From Candidatus Poribacteria bacterium (lineage in GTDB: Bacteria > Poribacteria > WGA-4E > WGA-3G), in the NCBI GenBank assembly GCA_009843785.1, contig VYCT01000213.1, forward strand, positions 1 through 36,917: 36,917 bases of DNA, given 5' to 3'. Both the position numbers and the translations under genes were made by a program. Of the stretch, positions 25,546-34,146 are shown in pieces; position 1 is the first letter of the stretch; the number at the start of each line of letters is the position of its first letter. The notes under the pieces are model-generated. The model made no database searches and was not told the DNA's origin. It worked only from the letters and a program-made list of their open reading frames with translations.

Positions 25546-25631
25546 CCCAGACCCGATAGGTGTGGTTTTTCAACAAAAAACATTTCTACCCTTTCCCGCG
25601 CCCCCGCAGGCACCCCTCTCCAGTGACGAGT

Positions 25632-25749
25632 TAGGACTTACGCAATAATATTTGACATAACCTCGTAGAACGGATAATATGTTCTGTGAAGAGGTTGTAA
25701 AAATGAACTAAAATCTCCTGCGATATAAATCGCTGGTGCGTAAGTCCTA
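25632..25749. mobile_element. MITE-like element with 13-bp inverted ends
   Basis: TAGGACTTACGCA (25632-25644) and its exact reverse complement (25737-25749) enclose 92 bases without a gene. A TTGACA (25652-25657) with an approximate -10 box 15 to 17 bases later (GATAAT or TAATAT) lies inside and could drive the metalloprotease gene 60 bases downstream. The ends resemble the start of the 99-bp tandem repeat at 8687. The stretch 25546-25631 before it shows no feature. Confidence 0.6.
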
Positions 25750-25809
25750 TCTTTATTAAACCCCGCCTAACAGCGGTGTGCATATACTTGGAGTAGGAGG
25801 TGCCGCGTT

Positions 25810-28326
25810 ATGCAAATAAGAAAACTCTATCCCTTTTTTATTATTTTCTCGATAACCCTTGTGTTCGTAATACACGGCGCAGCACAGAACACCGCCGATG
25901 ATGCGCCAGCGACAGATTATTTCGAGCAGGTTACACTCTTTTCCGGTGGCAGAATCACGCGCTTTACACAGATGCCGATTCGCGTGCATATCTCACCTAC
26001 GCTCAAAGCACTCCCCTATCTAAACGAGATACGCTACGCTATGAACACTTGGGAATCCGCCACCGATGGCAAAATCCGGTTTCAAGAAACCGAAACCCCG
26101 GAACAGGCAGACATCCGTGTCACCTCAACCTATACCGGTAATCTTAGTTTTCTTGATACGCGGCTCGGGACCGCGAATTTAACTCGACTTGAGCAAGGTA
26201 CATACACCGTTTCCAGCACCAAGCCCCAAGCACAAAGGCGGGACACTGATCAGTCTTCAAACACAGTAGGGGGCGGGTCTCCCGCCCCGTCCATTGATTT
26301 CACAGTAGAAGTGATCCTTGTGTTAGAGAGTGACGGCACCACCGGCGAACTCTCACAACAAAAGATGCGTACTGTGTGCCTCCATGAATTTGGGCACGCC
26401 ATCGGTTTATGGGGACACAGTCCAAACACCGATGATGTCTGCCATGCCATGGCGACTGCGCAACACCCAACACCTCGCGATATCAACACATTGCTGAAGA
26501 TTTACAACACACCGCTCCACACCTCGCAGCACGACATCGCCATTGACCTCTTGAAAAAGGAGATCCAGAGGAATCCGAGGCTCGCGCGTCCGCACTACCT
26601 CCTCGGGGCAGTCTACTTCGACAAAGGCGATACGGCATTGGCGATCCCTAATTTTCAGAACTGCCTCGGGGTTGACCCGAACTACGAGCCAGCATGGACG
26701 AAACTGATTCAAGCGTATCAAAAAACAGGACAGTCGAGCCAAGCCGCTCGTCTCGTTGAACAGCGCGTGAAAAGCCAGCAGGGACACCGATCCCTCCGTG
26801 ACAGTGCTGAATCCTATAACCGTCTCGGCACGCTCCATTACCAACAAGGCGATACGGACAAAGCGATACAGGCATTTGAGAGCGCACTGAAACGCTCACC
26901 ACACCACAAAACGGCGAAACAAAACCTCAACCAACTCTACCGCCAAAAAGCTTTCAATGCCTTGAAACGCCGCGCTTTTGACGAAGCGACCGCCTATTTT
27001 GAAAAAGCCATCCGTCTCGATCCGATGAACGCCACCACCTATCGGGTTATGGGAGACGGATACGCACTCGCCTCCGAATTCGCCCAAGCGATTACACACT
27101 ACCAAAAGGCACTCGAGCTCACACCCGACGACGCAGAAGCGCAGAAGAACCTCGTAATCTCTTGGACGAACCACGGGGTGACGCTCCGGAACAAGGGCGA
27201 ATGGGACGCAGCAATTCGCGCCTACCGCAACGCTCTGGTGCTACAACCGACCTACCAACTCGCCAAGACAAACCTTATTGACGCACTCTCACAAAAGGCG
27301 GACACCCAACGGCAATCTGGACGTTCCGACGAGGCGATCGCGACCTACCTCGAATTGCAAAAACTGCAACCGGACGATCCGACTATCGAAAGCCTCCTCG
27401 GCGAGTTATACCTAAAAATCCGGGACTACCCTGCGGCGATTTCGGCGTTCCACAAGGTTTACACCGCGCAGTCCACCAAACAGACCACCAACGAACAGGC
27501 ACGGCGTAACCTCAGTGCTGCATATCAACAGTACGCGCAGACTTTGAGAAACCAGAGGGATTACACCGCTTCAGCGACGCAGCTCCAGAAAGCGGTAGAC
27601 CTCTTTCCGAAAGACATCAACCTCCGTCTGAGCCTGTCGCAGGCGTATCAACACCTCGGCAAGTACGAACAAGCACAAAGCGAATTAGAACAGATTTTAG
27701 CGCAAGACCCAGACAACAAGAACGCAAAGACAGAACTCGTGAACATCCAAATCCGACGCGGAAATGCCCTGATGAACCGCCAGAGATACGCCGAAGCAGC
27801 AGCCGTCTTTGAATCGATTCCGGCATCCGAAAAGACTTTGGATATGCACAACACAATCGGCTATCTCTATCTGATGCAGGGTGAACACTTCAAAGCGTTA
27901 GCAACATTTGAAACCGTCCTCACGAGACAACCGAAAAATGCGGTCGCCTATCAAAATCTGCTCTCGCTTGAATCGCAACTCGATGTAGCACTCAGTAAAG
28001 CGAGAGAGACTACCACACCGGTTCCCGGCACTGGTGAAACAGCTTCGGTCCCAGATACAGTGCCAGACACCGCCGACCCAATTGCTGAGAAATTATCTCG
28101 CGTGCAGTGCGTCCTCGCGCGTTGTCTAATCAACCGCAAGCAATCGAAGGAAGCGATGGAAAAATACCGACAAGCGTTAGATGCGAAACCGTATACACCG
28201 GAATTGCGAACCGTCCTGATAGACACCGGCAAGCAGCTCGCCAACCGGTTCCAGAAACAAAACGACACCGAACGCTATGACACAATCACCCGTTGGGTAA
28301 AGGAGCATACCGATGAATCTTTATAA
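25810..28326 (+). CDS. Exported matrixin-like metalloprotease with TPR repeats
   Basis: An AGGAGG site precedes the ATG. Residues 1-27 form a signal peptide ending near GAA. The N-terminal domain (about 35-225) resembles a secreted zinc protease: MPIRVHI at the start, RYAMNTWESATDGKIRF, then HEFGHAIGLWGH (His192, Glu193, His196 and His203). Relative to HExxHxxGxxH there is one extra residue before the third His. About 600 residues of TPR units follow (for example GDTALAIPNFQNCLGVDPNY, GDTDKAIQAFESALKRSPHH), with a short Thr/Pro linker near 740. The protease probably acts outside the cytoplasm, with TPRs as protein-binding scaffold. The 3' end overlaps the next gene by 14 bases. Confidence 0.85.
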   Translation: MQIRKLYPFFIIFSITLVFVIHGAAQNTADDAPATDYFEQVTLFSGGRITRFTQMPIRVHISPTLKALPYLNEIRYAMNTWESATDGKIRFQETETPEQADIRVTSTYTGNLSFLDTRLGTANLTRLEQGTYTVSSTKPQAQRRDTDQSSNTVGGGSPAPSIDFTVEVILVLESDGTTGELSQQKMRTVCLHEFGHAIGLWGHSPNTDDVCHAMATAQHPTPRDINTLLKIYNTPLHTSQHDIAIDLLKKEIQRNPRLARPHYLLGAVYFDKGDTALAIPNFQNCLGVDPNYEPAWTKLIQAYQKTGQSSQAARLVEQRVKSQQGHRSLRDSAESYNRLGTLHYQQGDTDKAIQAFESALKRSPHHKTAKQNLNQLYRQKAFNALKRRAFDEATAYFEKAIRLDPMNATTYRVMGDGYALASEFAQAITHYQKALELTPDDAEAQKNLVISWTNHGVTLRNKGEWDAAIRAYRNALVLQPTYQLAKTNLIDALSQKADTQRQSGRSDEAIATYLELQKLQPDDPTIESLLGELYLKIRDYPAAISAFHKVYTAQSTKQTTNEQARRNLSAAYQQYAQTLRNQRDYTASATQLQKAVDLFPKDINLRLSLSQAYQHLGKYEQAQSELEQILAQDPDNKNAKTELVNIQIRRGNALMNRQRYAEAAAVFESIPASEKTLDMHNTIGYLYLMQGEHFKALATFETVLTRQPKNAVAYQNLLSLESQLDVALSKARETTTPVPGTGETASVPDTVPDTADPIAEKLSRVQCVLARCLINRKQSKEAMEKYRQALDAKPYTPELRTVLIDTGKQLANRFQKQNDTERYDTITRWVKEHTDESL

Positions 28327-29500
28327 AAAATCAACCCAGATAGGTCTGGTCATCCTGTTAGTTCTCCAGATCGCCATCTTCAGCGGTTGCGAGCAATACG
28401 AAGAATTCACCAATGATCCGCCTGAAATAACCACCCTCACGGTCCCAGCAGAAGTTGAATACGGCGAAACCGTTCAATTCCGAATCAGGGCTTTTGATGC
28501 GAATGACGACTCTCTAACCTATGTATGGGATGTCTCCGAAGGGACGTTAACCGGCGACACGGGGCCCGAAGTGCAGTGGACCGCCCCTGAGGCAGACGAA
28601 GAGATGGTGCCATCGAGAGTCGTAACCGTTAATGTCTATGTCCGAGACGGTAGCGAGAAAGATGCATCCAAAACGGCAACGATCCTCGTCTATGCCAAAC
28701 CCTACAGGGTCGCCGAGACGCTCAGCGGCACCTATACGCTCGCTGCCAAAAGTGTTCACGGCGATCCTGTCCAAGTAACAGGCACCCTACGCCTCACACC
28801 CACAACCTTCACACAAGAATTCCAAGAGGTCTTAGCAGACGAAGCACAATCTCAGAAACAGTTCGTCACCGGCTCCTACAAACTCGTCAGACCGTTTGAC
28901 CAAAACAGCGGAACGATCCACTGGTTCACGCATGGAGACCCGAAGCCTTTGGTCGTTACATATACCTGGGATGGACGATTCTTGGCTCTGATTTTTCGTG
29001 CCGATGCCACGCAGTACATCTACAACCGTGAAGGCCCGGACCCCGAAGTCGTCGCAACCGATGATGTGGACCCTGAACCCCTTGAAGAAGATGTTGAGCC
29101 GGAGCCGATTGACCCTGAACCCCTTGAAGAAGATGTTGAACCGGAGCCGATTAACCCGGATCCGGTTAATACCGATGGCAAACCCGTTACAATAACCGAT
29201 GCAACGTTCAATGCCAAGGTGTTGGAGGCTGAATTGCCCGTTGTGCTTGAATTTGAAGCCGATTGGTGTCCGTTTTGCAGACAAATGAAACCCATCGTTG
29301 AGTTGATCGCATTAGAACACCGTGATACTTTCATCATTGGGAAGTTGGATATCGATGAAAACCGTCAGACGATGGAGGCATATAAGGTAAAAGGGATTCC
29401 AACTTATATCATATTCCAAAACGGTGCAGAGGTCACAAGATTCGCAGGCGCGATGCCGAAACAGGTTTTTGAAAATAAAATCCTTGATGCGCTGAAATAG
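28313..29500 (+). CDS. Lipoprotein with Ig-like domain and C-terminal thioredoxin domain
   Basis: The ATG lies inside the end of the protease gene, so the two are translationally coupled. The lipobox IFSGC places the lipid on Cys26. Residues about 35-135 form a PKD/Ig-like domain (PPEITTLTVPAEVEYGETV and LTYVWDVSEG). A second beta-rich domain (about 140-235) has LSGTYTLA and SGTIHWF motifs. An acidic spacer repeats DPEPLEEDVEPEPI twice. The C-terminal thioredoxin domain (about 285-395) has the redox motif WCPFC (Cys319, Cys322) and the GIPTYIIF cis-Pro loop. It is probably a membrane-anchored periplasmic disulfide reductase or isomerase. Its thioredoxin part closely resembles the gene at 31059. 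Confidence 0.88.
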   Translation: MNLYKKSTQIGLVILLVLQIAIFSGCEQYEEFTNDPPEITTLTVPAEVEYGETVQFRIRAFDANDDSLTYVWDVSEGTLTGDTGPEVQWTAPEADEEMVPSRVVTVNVYVRDGSEKDASKTATILVYAKPYRVAETLSGTYTLAAKSVHGDPVQVTGTLRLTPTTFTQEFQEVLADEAQSQKQFVTGSYKLVRPFDQNSGTIHWFTHGDPKPLVVTYTWDGRFLALIFRADATQYIYNREGPDPEVVATDDVDPEPLEEDVEPEPIDPEPLEEDVEPEPINPDPVNTDGKPVTITDATFNAKVLEAELPVVLEFEADWCPFCRQMKPIVELIALEHRDTFIIGKLDIDENRQTMEAYKVKGIPTYIIFQNGAEVTRFAGAMPKQVFENKILDALK

Positions 29501-29563
29501 GTTTCACATGGACATCAGTGAAAATATGCTGAATGACTCTAATTCCAAAAGGAGCACACTTCT

Positions 29564-30028
29564 ATGAAACGTAAACAATTTTTGATACTGCTACTCATTA
29601 GTTTTCTGCCCCTTGTGCTGCTGCACAACGCTTTTGCACAAGACTACACGTGGTTCAATTTGCCAGAAGATGCAAAACGCCGCATCGGCAAAGGGAGAAT
29701 AACTGACATGGCTTACTCACCTGACGGGAATCAACTTGCAGTGTCCACTAAGATCGGGATTTGGATATACGACGCGCGTACCGGCGAAGAACGCAATGCG
29801 TTGCTCGATGATACACAAGGCAGCATCATGGGTATCGCGTATTTGCCGGACGGTCGCACATTGGTTAGCGGGATTGGCAGGGCGATCCGCTTGTGGGATA
29901 CCACCACCGGTAATCCTAAAGCCCCTTTCATAGAGCAGGTCCCTCGCGGTATCCATCGTATTGCGCTCAGCCCCGATGGCAAAACTATCGCCGCTCATGT
30001 AAAAAGTATGTGCGATTGCTCTCAGTGA
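29564..30028 (+). pseudogene. Truncated exported WD40-repeat protein
   Basis: A signal peptide (KQFLILLLISFLPLVLLHNAFA) is followed by WFNLPEDAKRRIGKGRITDMAYSPDGNQLAV and then about three WD40-like blades (each with SPDG/LPDG and a D-like W-strand). The frame ends after 154 residues in an unrelated tail (VKSMCDCSQ), in the middle of a blade; propellers normally need seven. The tail is encoded by the left end of a palindromic element (29993-30083). No continuation of the propeller is found downstream. It is probably a broken gene, though expression of the stub is possible. Confidence 0.75.
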
Positions 30029-30083
30029 AGATAGGCACCACAAGAATTGGACATCTTCATTAGCACATAGTCTTTACATGAGC
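29993..30083. mobile_element. Small palindromic element interrupting the WD40 gene
   Basis: The 21-base ends (29993-30013 and 30063-30083) are inverse copies with two mismatches. Inside, TGAAGAT (30025-30031) pairs with ATCTTCA (30053-30059). The 91 bases can fold into one long rod. The left end replaces the expected next WD40 blade. A copy of the palindrome-ended intergenic family follows directly. Confidence 0.6.
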
Positions 30084-30174
30084 CGAGGTTTTTGATGATC
30101 CTAAAGTTTCTTTCTGATAACTGAAAGGTTTTTCGCAGGAAAACCGTACTGATAACTGGTAACTACTCTAACAA
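30084..30174. repeat. Palindrome-ended intergenic element, partial copy 7
   Basis: GAGGTTTTTGATGATCCTAA matches the inner part of copy 5. A GGTTTTTC-type hairpin (30127-30145) and the ending ACTGATAACTGGTAACTACT also belong to the family. The left palindromic end is missing. Confidence 0.5.
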
Positions 30175-30186
30175 CGGAGCATATCA

Positions 30187-30909
30187 ATGAATCCTTTTAA
30201 CAAATCAACTCAAGCAGGTTTGGTTATTCTATTAATTCTCCAAGCCGTCATCCTTATCGGATGCACACAATTTGAAGAACTCACCAACGATCCGCCCGAA
30301 ATAACCACTTTCACCATCCCGAATGAAGTTGAATATGGTGAAACCGTCACATTTAAAGCCAGAGTCTTTGACCCGGAAGACGATCCGTTGAGGTATGCGT
30401 GGGAGGTAACCGATGGCGTTTTGGCAGGTGAAGCGGGCCCCCAAGTCGAGTGGACTGCCCCCGAACTGCCACCGGATGGCATCGTCCCGCCGAAAGTCGT
30501 AACCGTTTATCTCTACGTCCGCGATGACGGTGAGGAAGATGTCCACAAAATGGCAACCATCACCGTCTTCTCCAAACCCTATAAAATCGCCCAATTCTTC
30601 AGCGGCACCTATACGCTGATCTCCAAGCAGGTCAACGGGGACCCCATTGCAGAAACCAGTATCCTACGCCTCACACCGACGACATTTACACGAGAAATCC
30701 AATCGAATCTGGAAGCAGAGATCCAAGAACCGACGCAGTTCATCACCGGCTCCCATAGGTTTGTTGAGCCCTTTGATGAAAGCAGCGGGACGATCCACTG
30801 GTTCCCTACCGGAAGCACGACACCCGATGTCAGCACGTATACGTGGGACGGCAGACTTTTCGTCATCTTCTACCCCGAAACCGCCACCAGTTATATTTAT
30901 GAAAAGTGA
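30187..30909 (+). CDS. Lipoprotein with Ig-like domain, paralogue without thioredoxin
   Basis: The 240-residue protein aligns along its whole length with the first 240 residues of the lipoprotein at 28313. They share the lipobox region (LIGC, Cys26), TNDPPEITT, VEYGETV, the W-V-DG strand, SGTYTLI, RLTPTTFT and SGTIHWF. It stops just after TSYIYEK, exactly where the paralogue enters its acidic spacer. It therefore lacks the thioredoxin module. It is probably an envelope protein of unknown role, a product of gene duplication and domain loss (or the paralogue gained the domain). The start codon is preceded by CGGAG. Confidence 0.75.
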   Translation: MNPFNKSTQAGLVILLILQAVILIGCTQFEELTNDPPEITTFTIPNEVEYGETVTFKARVFDPEDDPLRYAWEVTDGVLAGEAGPQVEWTAPELPPDGIVPPKVVTVYLYVRDDGEEDVHKMATITVFSKPYKIAQFFSGTYTLISKQVNGDPIAETSILRLTPTTFTREIQSNLEAEIQEPTQFITGSHRFVEPFDESSGTIHWFPTGSTTPDVSTYTWDGRLFVIFYPETATSYIYEK

Positions 30910-30979
30910 GTATATAAACATCAGTGGAGTTCGGTGGGCGCGGTTTATTGAATGACCCTGCATTCTGCGTCTTCCATCC

Positions 30980-31008
30980 TTGCATCCGACTTCAAACTAT
31001 GCTATAAT
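30980..31008 (+). promoter_or_regulatory. Probable promoter of the UGA-containing thioredoxin gene
   Basis: A perfect TATAAT (31003-31008) lies 17 bases after a weak TTGCAT -35 box. The leader to the ATG at 31059 would be about 45 bases. The gene thus has its own promoter and need not depend on the upstream lipoprotein. Confidence 0.5.
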
Positions 31009-31058
31009 AGCAATTACAGTTGAACGGAATATTCTGCTAAATATGAAGGAACCCTCTT

Positions 31059-31538
31059 ATGAAAACACTGTTTAGAACGTGCGTTTTACTGATCATCGGT
31101 TTAGTCGCTGTCTACACCGCCGGCTGCGGTGAAGATATTGAACAGGAGATAGACCCCGTAGCGGTTGATACAGAATCCGCTCGCGAAGAGTCTTCTGAAC
31201 CGGTTGCGGCTGATGGGAAACCCATCACAGTCACCGATGCAACCTTTGAAGCCGTTGTGTTGGAGGCTGAATTACCGGTTGTGCTTGAACTCGGCGCGGA
31301 GTGGTGAGGCTTCTGCCGGTCAATGCGACCAACCGTTGATGCAGTTGCATCAGAATATCGTGAAAAGTTTATCATCGCGAAATTAGACATTGATAAAAAC
31401 CGTAAGACCGCGGGAGAATACGGAGGACAGGGGATTCCGGCTTACATTGTCTTCCGTGATGGCGAAGTCGTCGGAAAATTTATCGGAGCACTGCCCAAAG
31501 CCGCTTTTACCCAGCAAATTCTTGATATCTTGAAATAG
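31059..31538 (+). CDS. Candidate selenoprotein: thioredoxin-like lipoprotein with UGA at the redox Cys
   Basis: A GAAGGA site precedes the ATG. The signal ends in lipobox YTAGC (Cys23). An acidic linker leads to a thioredoxin domain that aligns with that of the lipoprotein at 28313. At codon 83 (31305-31307) there is an in-frame TGA, exactly where the paralogue has the first Cys of WCPFC. The frame continues after it without further stops for 76 residues (GFCRSMRPTVD..., IIAKLDID, GIPAYIVF, a normal C-terminal helix). Read as selenocysteine, the motif becomes W-Sec-G-F-C, with Cys86 as partner. A stem-loop lies about 29 bases after the TGA. The alternative is a nonsense mutation, but its position at the catalytic residue and the intact downstream frame argue for recoding. 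Full length would be 159 residues. Confidence 0.75.
31337..31352 (+). promoter_or_regulatory. Candidate bacterial SECIS stem-loop
   Basis: TGATGC (31337-31342) and GCATCA (31347-31352) form a 6-bp stem with loop AGTT, which has a G in its second position. The loop begins 35 bases after the TGA. That is near the upper limit I recall for bacterial SECIS elements. A second option, CTGC-CGGT pairing with ACCG and GCAG (31313-31344), starts closer to the TGA. Which one SelB would bind cannot be decided by eye. Confidence 0.4.
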
Positions 31539-31605
31539 CCGTCAGCCATCGGTTCCCATCGGCTTTCAGCAGTCGACAGTTATACTATTAAGGAGATTCT
31601 CTCAC

Positions 31606-32211
31606 ATGGCGTATAGCAATTTTACCTTAGACGCAGCACTCGAAGCGTTTGATTTAGAAGAGGTTGATGCTGCCGGTATCTTCGCTGCCAGTGAACCGGT
31701 GAAGCCGAGTGAGCTGCTCACCTCCGTGTTAGCGCGGAACATACCCCTTGCACTTGCTGTCGGCACAGAAAAAGTCAAATCAGAGTTAATTGTCGCGAAT
31801 GTCCTCGTTGAACTCCGCGAACAATTGGAGCACCGCGTCAGTTTTTTTTCAGGGATTGAGTTCAACGTTGATGCCGATGCCGGCCTTACCGGTGTGTGTG
31901 ATTTTATGATAAGCCTCTCGCCACGCCAATTTTCTTTAAAGGCACCTATCATCATCCTTGTTGAGCCAAAAAAAGATGACATGCTGGTTGGGGTAGGGCA
32001 GTGCGTCGCGGAAATGGTAGCCGCCCAACGTTTTAACGCAGAAGAAGGGAATGACATCGCTCACATTTATGGGACCATCACATCCGGGATAGATTGGATC
32101 TTCCTCAAATTGGACAGAAAGCAACTCTACATTGACATGGCTCCCTATCAAATCGCGCAGTGCGACAAAATTCTCGGTATCCTCGCAAGTATGGTTGAAC
32201 AAAAGGCATAG
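31606..32211 (+). CDS. PD-(D/E)XK-fold protein of unknown role
   Basis: The 201-residue protein follows an AAGGAGA site. It contains KSELIVANVLVELREQ, then SFFSGIEFNVD, then GLTGVCDFMISLSP (Asp), then IIILVEPKKDD (Glu-x-Lys), and a helix with GQCVAEMVAAQ. This order of Asp, ExK and a following Gln helix fits the PD-(D/E)XK nuclease superfamily. Similar proteins are common as lone genes in cyanobacteria and related lineages, without known activity. There is no signal peptide. It is followed by the membrane protein gene after 12 bases, suggesting an operon. Confidence 0.6.
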   Translation: MAYSNFTLDAALEAFDLEEVDAAGIFAASEPVKPSELLTSVLARNIPLALAVGTEKVKSELIVANVLVELREQLEHRVSFFSGIEFNVDADAGLTGVCDFMISLSPRQFSLKAPIIILVEPKKDDMLVGVGQCVAEMVAAQRFNAEEGNDIAHIYGTITSGIDWIFLKLDRKQLYIDMAPYQIAQCDKILGILASMVEQKA

Positions 32212-32223
32212 GGAGAATTCATT

Positions 32224-32649
32224 ATGAAAACTTTAGGACTCCTTCTTATCATCATAGGGCTTCTATTTTCCAGCGATTATGCATTGAGTGAATTAAGCGT
32301 TGAAGATTTAGAGAAAATTCGCCAGATCGTCAACGAAACCGAGACGAGACTGGGGAAGTCTATCACCGATGTTGAGACAAGGGTGGAAAAGCGGATCAGT
32401 GATGTTGAGAAACAATTCTCTAATGGGCTTAAACTGCACGGAGAACGGATCACGGATTTAAGGGCGCGCGTAGACTTTCAAGGGAATCTAATCATTGCCC
32501 TGATCTGTGCTATCATTGCTTTCGTGAGTGCACCATTGGCGTACATCGCCTATCAGTTCAACAAATACCGCGCCCGACAAGAGGCAGAGATGGACGTAAT
32601 GAAACAGAGAATGGAAGAACTTGAAGGTAGACAGATTATCCAGACTTAA
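32224..32649 (+). CDS. Membrane-anchored coiled-coil protein
   Basis: I do not recognise this as a named family. The 141-residue protein has an N-terminal hydrophobic segment (about 4-20, signal or anchor). A long charged helix with heptad character follows (about 25-80, IVNETETRLGKSITDVETRV). A second strong membrane span lies at about 88-110 (LIIALICAIIAFVSAPLAYIAY), and a basic then acidic cytoplasmic-looking coiled-coil end follows. The architecture resembles small dimeric membrane proteins of the DUF1640 or Bdr type. It lies 12 bases downstream of the PD-(D/E)XK gene and 23 bases before rtcB. Confidence 0.6.
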   Translation: MKTLGLLLIIIGLLFSSDYALSELSVEDLEKIRQIVNETETRLGKSITDVETRVEKRISDVEKQFSNGLKLHGERITDLRARVDFQGNLIIALICAIIAFVSAPLAYIAYQFNKYRARQEAEMDVMKQRMEELEGRQIIQT

Positions 32650-32672
32650 CCGATTTTTTAACTTTACAAAAC

Positions 32673-34130
32673 ATGGCACAACAAAACATAACACTCCAGA
32701 AAATCGACGAATACCGCTGGCGTATCCCGAAAAGTTACATGAAAGGCATGCGCGTCGATGGCATCGTCTATGCCAACGAAAAACTCCTTGAACACGCAAA
32801 GAGCGATGAGGCGTTGCAACAGGTCGCAAACGTCGCACACCTCCCCGGTATCGTCAAACACTCGCTCGCAATGCCCGATTTACACTGGGGATACGGTTTC
32901 GTTATCGGCGGTGTCGCTGCGACGGATCCGAAGGCAGACGGCGTGGTCTCTCCCGGCGGCATCGGATACGACATCAATTGCGGGGTCCGCCTCATCCGAA
33001 CAAACCTTGATGTCTCGCAGCTTGATGGAAAACGGAAAGCACTCATCGGCAAGTTGTTCGAGAACGTCCCGTGCGGTGTCGGCTCCAGCGGCGCGATTCG
33101 GCTCACCGTCCAAGAAGAACGGCGAATGTTGGAAAAAGGCGCGCTGTGGGCAATTGAGCGGGAATATGGACACCCAAACGACCTTACCTTCACCGAGGCG
33201 ACCGGTTTCCTCCAACACGCCAACGCCGATGCTGCGAGCCAACGCGCATTAGAACGCGGTAAAAACCAACTCGGCACCCTCGGCTCCGGCAACCATTTCC
33301 TTGAAGTCCAAGCCGTTGATCGTATCTTTTACCGAGAAGCCGCCGATGCGATGGGCTTAAGCGAAGGTAATATCTGTGTCATGATTCATACCGGTTCACG
33401 CGGCTTCGGCTACCAGATCTGCGATGAACACGTCAAGAGTTGGGTCAAAGTCGCCGAAAGATACGGTATCAGACTCCCCGACCGGCAGCTCGCCTCCGCA
33501 CCCATCAACTCGCCGGAGGGACAGGATTACATCACCGCCATGGCGTGTAGTGCCAACTATGCGTGGAACAATCGGCAGTGTATTATGCACCTCGTCCGCC
33601 AGACCTTCATGCAGTTTTTTGACACGACAGAAGCAGAACTCGGTTTAGAGCTGGTCTACGATGTCGCGCATAACATCGGAAAATTCGAGAAACACACCGT
33701 TGATGGCAAAGAACGTGAGTTGTTTATTCACCGCAAAGGGGCGACGCGCGCATTCCCCGCAGGACATCCAGAGATTCCCGAAAAATACCAGAAAGTCGGG
33801 CAACCCGTGCTGATCCCCGGTGATATGGGAACCGCCTCTTATGTGCTTGTCGGCAATCCGGGCGCGATGGCGGAGACATGGGGCACCACCTGCCACGGTG
33901 CCGGGAGAGTCCTCTCGCGCCGGAAAGCGATTGCCTTAACGAAGGGACGTTCTATCCAAAAGGATTTGGAAGCACAAGGCATCTTCGTCCGTGCGGAAGG
34001 CAGACGCACTCTCCAAGAGGAGGTCCCCGAGGCTTATAAGGATGTTGATGAGGTCGTCCGTGTCGTTGACAAAGCCGGACTTTCACGGCGTGTTGCACGC
34101 CTCCGCCCCATCGGGGTCGTAAAAGGTTGA
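32673..34130 (+). CDS. rtcB: RNA-splicing ligase RtcB
   Basis: RtcB joins RNA ends carrying 3'-phosphate or 2',3'-cyclic phosphate to 5'-hydroxyl ends, using GTP and Mn. The 485-residue protein has AMPDLHWGYGFVIGGVAA, GGIGYDINCGVRLI (metal-binding Cys103), GTLGSGNHFLEV, VMIHTGSRGFGYQIC, the GDMGTASYVLVG segment and TCHGAGR, whose His408 is the expected guanylylation site. The ending LRPIGVVKG is typical. No Shine-Dalgarno is clear. The upstream neighbours are close enough for co-transcription. A sigma-54-type promoter lies about 100 bases downstream; in enterobacteria rtcBA is sigma-54-controlled through RtcR, though there the promoter is upstream. Confidence 0.97.
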   Translation: MAQQNITLQKIDEYRWRIPKSYMKGMRVDGIVYANEKLLEHAKSDEALQQVANVAHLPGIVKHSLAMPDLHWGYGFVIGGVAATDPKADGVVSPGGIGYDINCGVRLIRTNLDVSQLDGKRKALIGKLFENVPCGVGSSGAIRLTVQEERRMLEKGALWAIEREYGHPNDLTFTEATGFLQHANADAASQRALERGKNQLGTLGSGNHFLEVQAVDRIFYREAADAMGLSEGNICVMIHTGSRGFGYQICDEHVKSWVKVAERYGIRLPDRQLASAPINSPEGQDYITAMACSANYAWNNRQCIMHLVRQTFMQFFDTTEAELGLELVYDVAHNIGKFEKHTVDGKERELFIHRKGATRAFPAGHPEIPEKYQKVGQPVLIPGDMGTASYVLVGNPGAMAETWGTTCHGAGRVLSRRKAIALTKGRSIQKDLEAQGIFVRAEGRRTLQEEVPEAYKDVDEVVRVVDKAGLSRRVARLRPIGVVKG

Positions 34131-34146
34131 AAGTTGTAGGCACAAA

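Noticed and set aside
31305-31307. TGA read as a simple premature stop making two fragments (31059-31307 and 31323-31538)
   Set aside because: The stop falls exactly on the redox Cys of the paralogue and the frame stays intact for 76 further residues, so recoding is the better reading. A nonsense mutation is not excluded.
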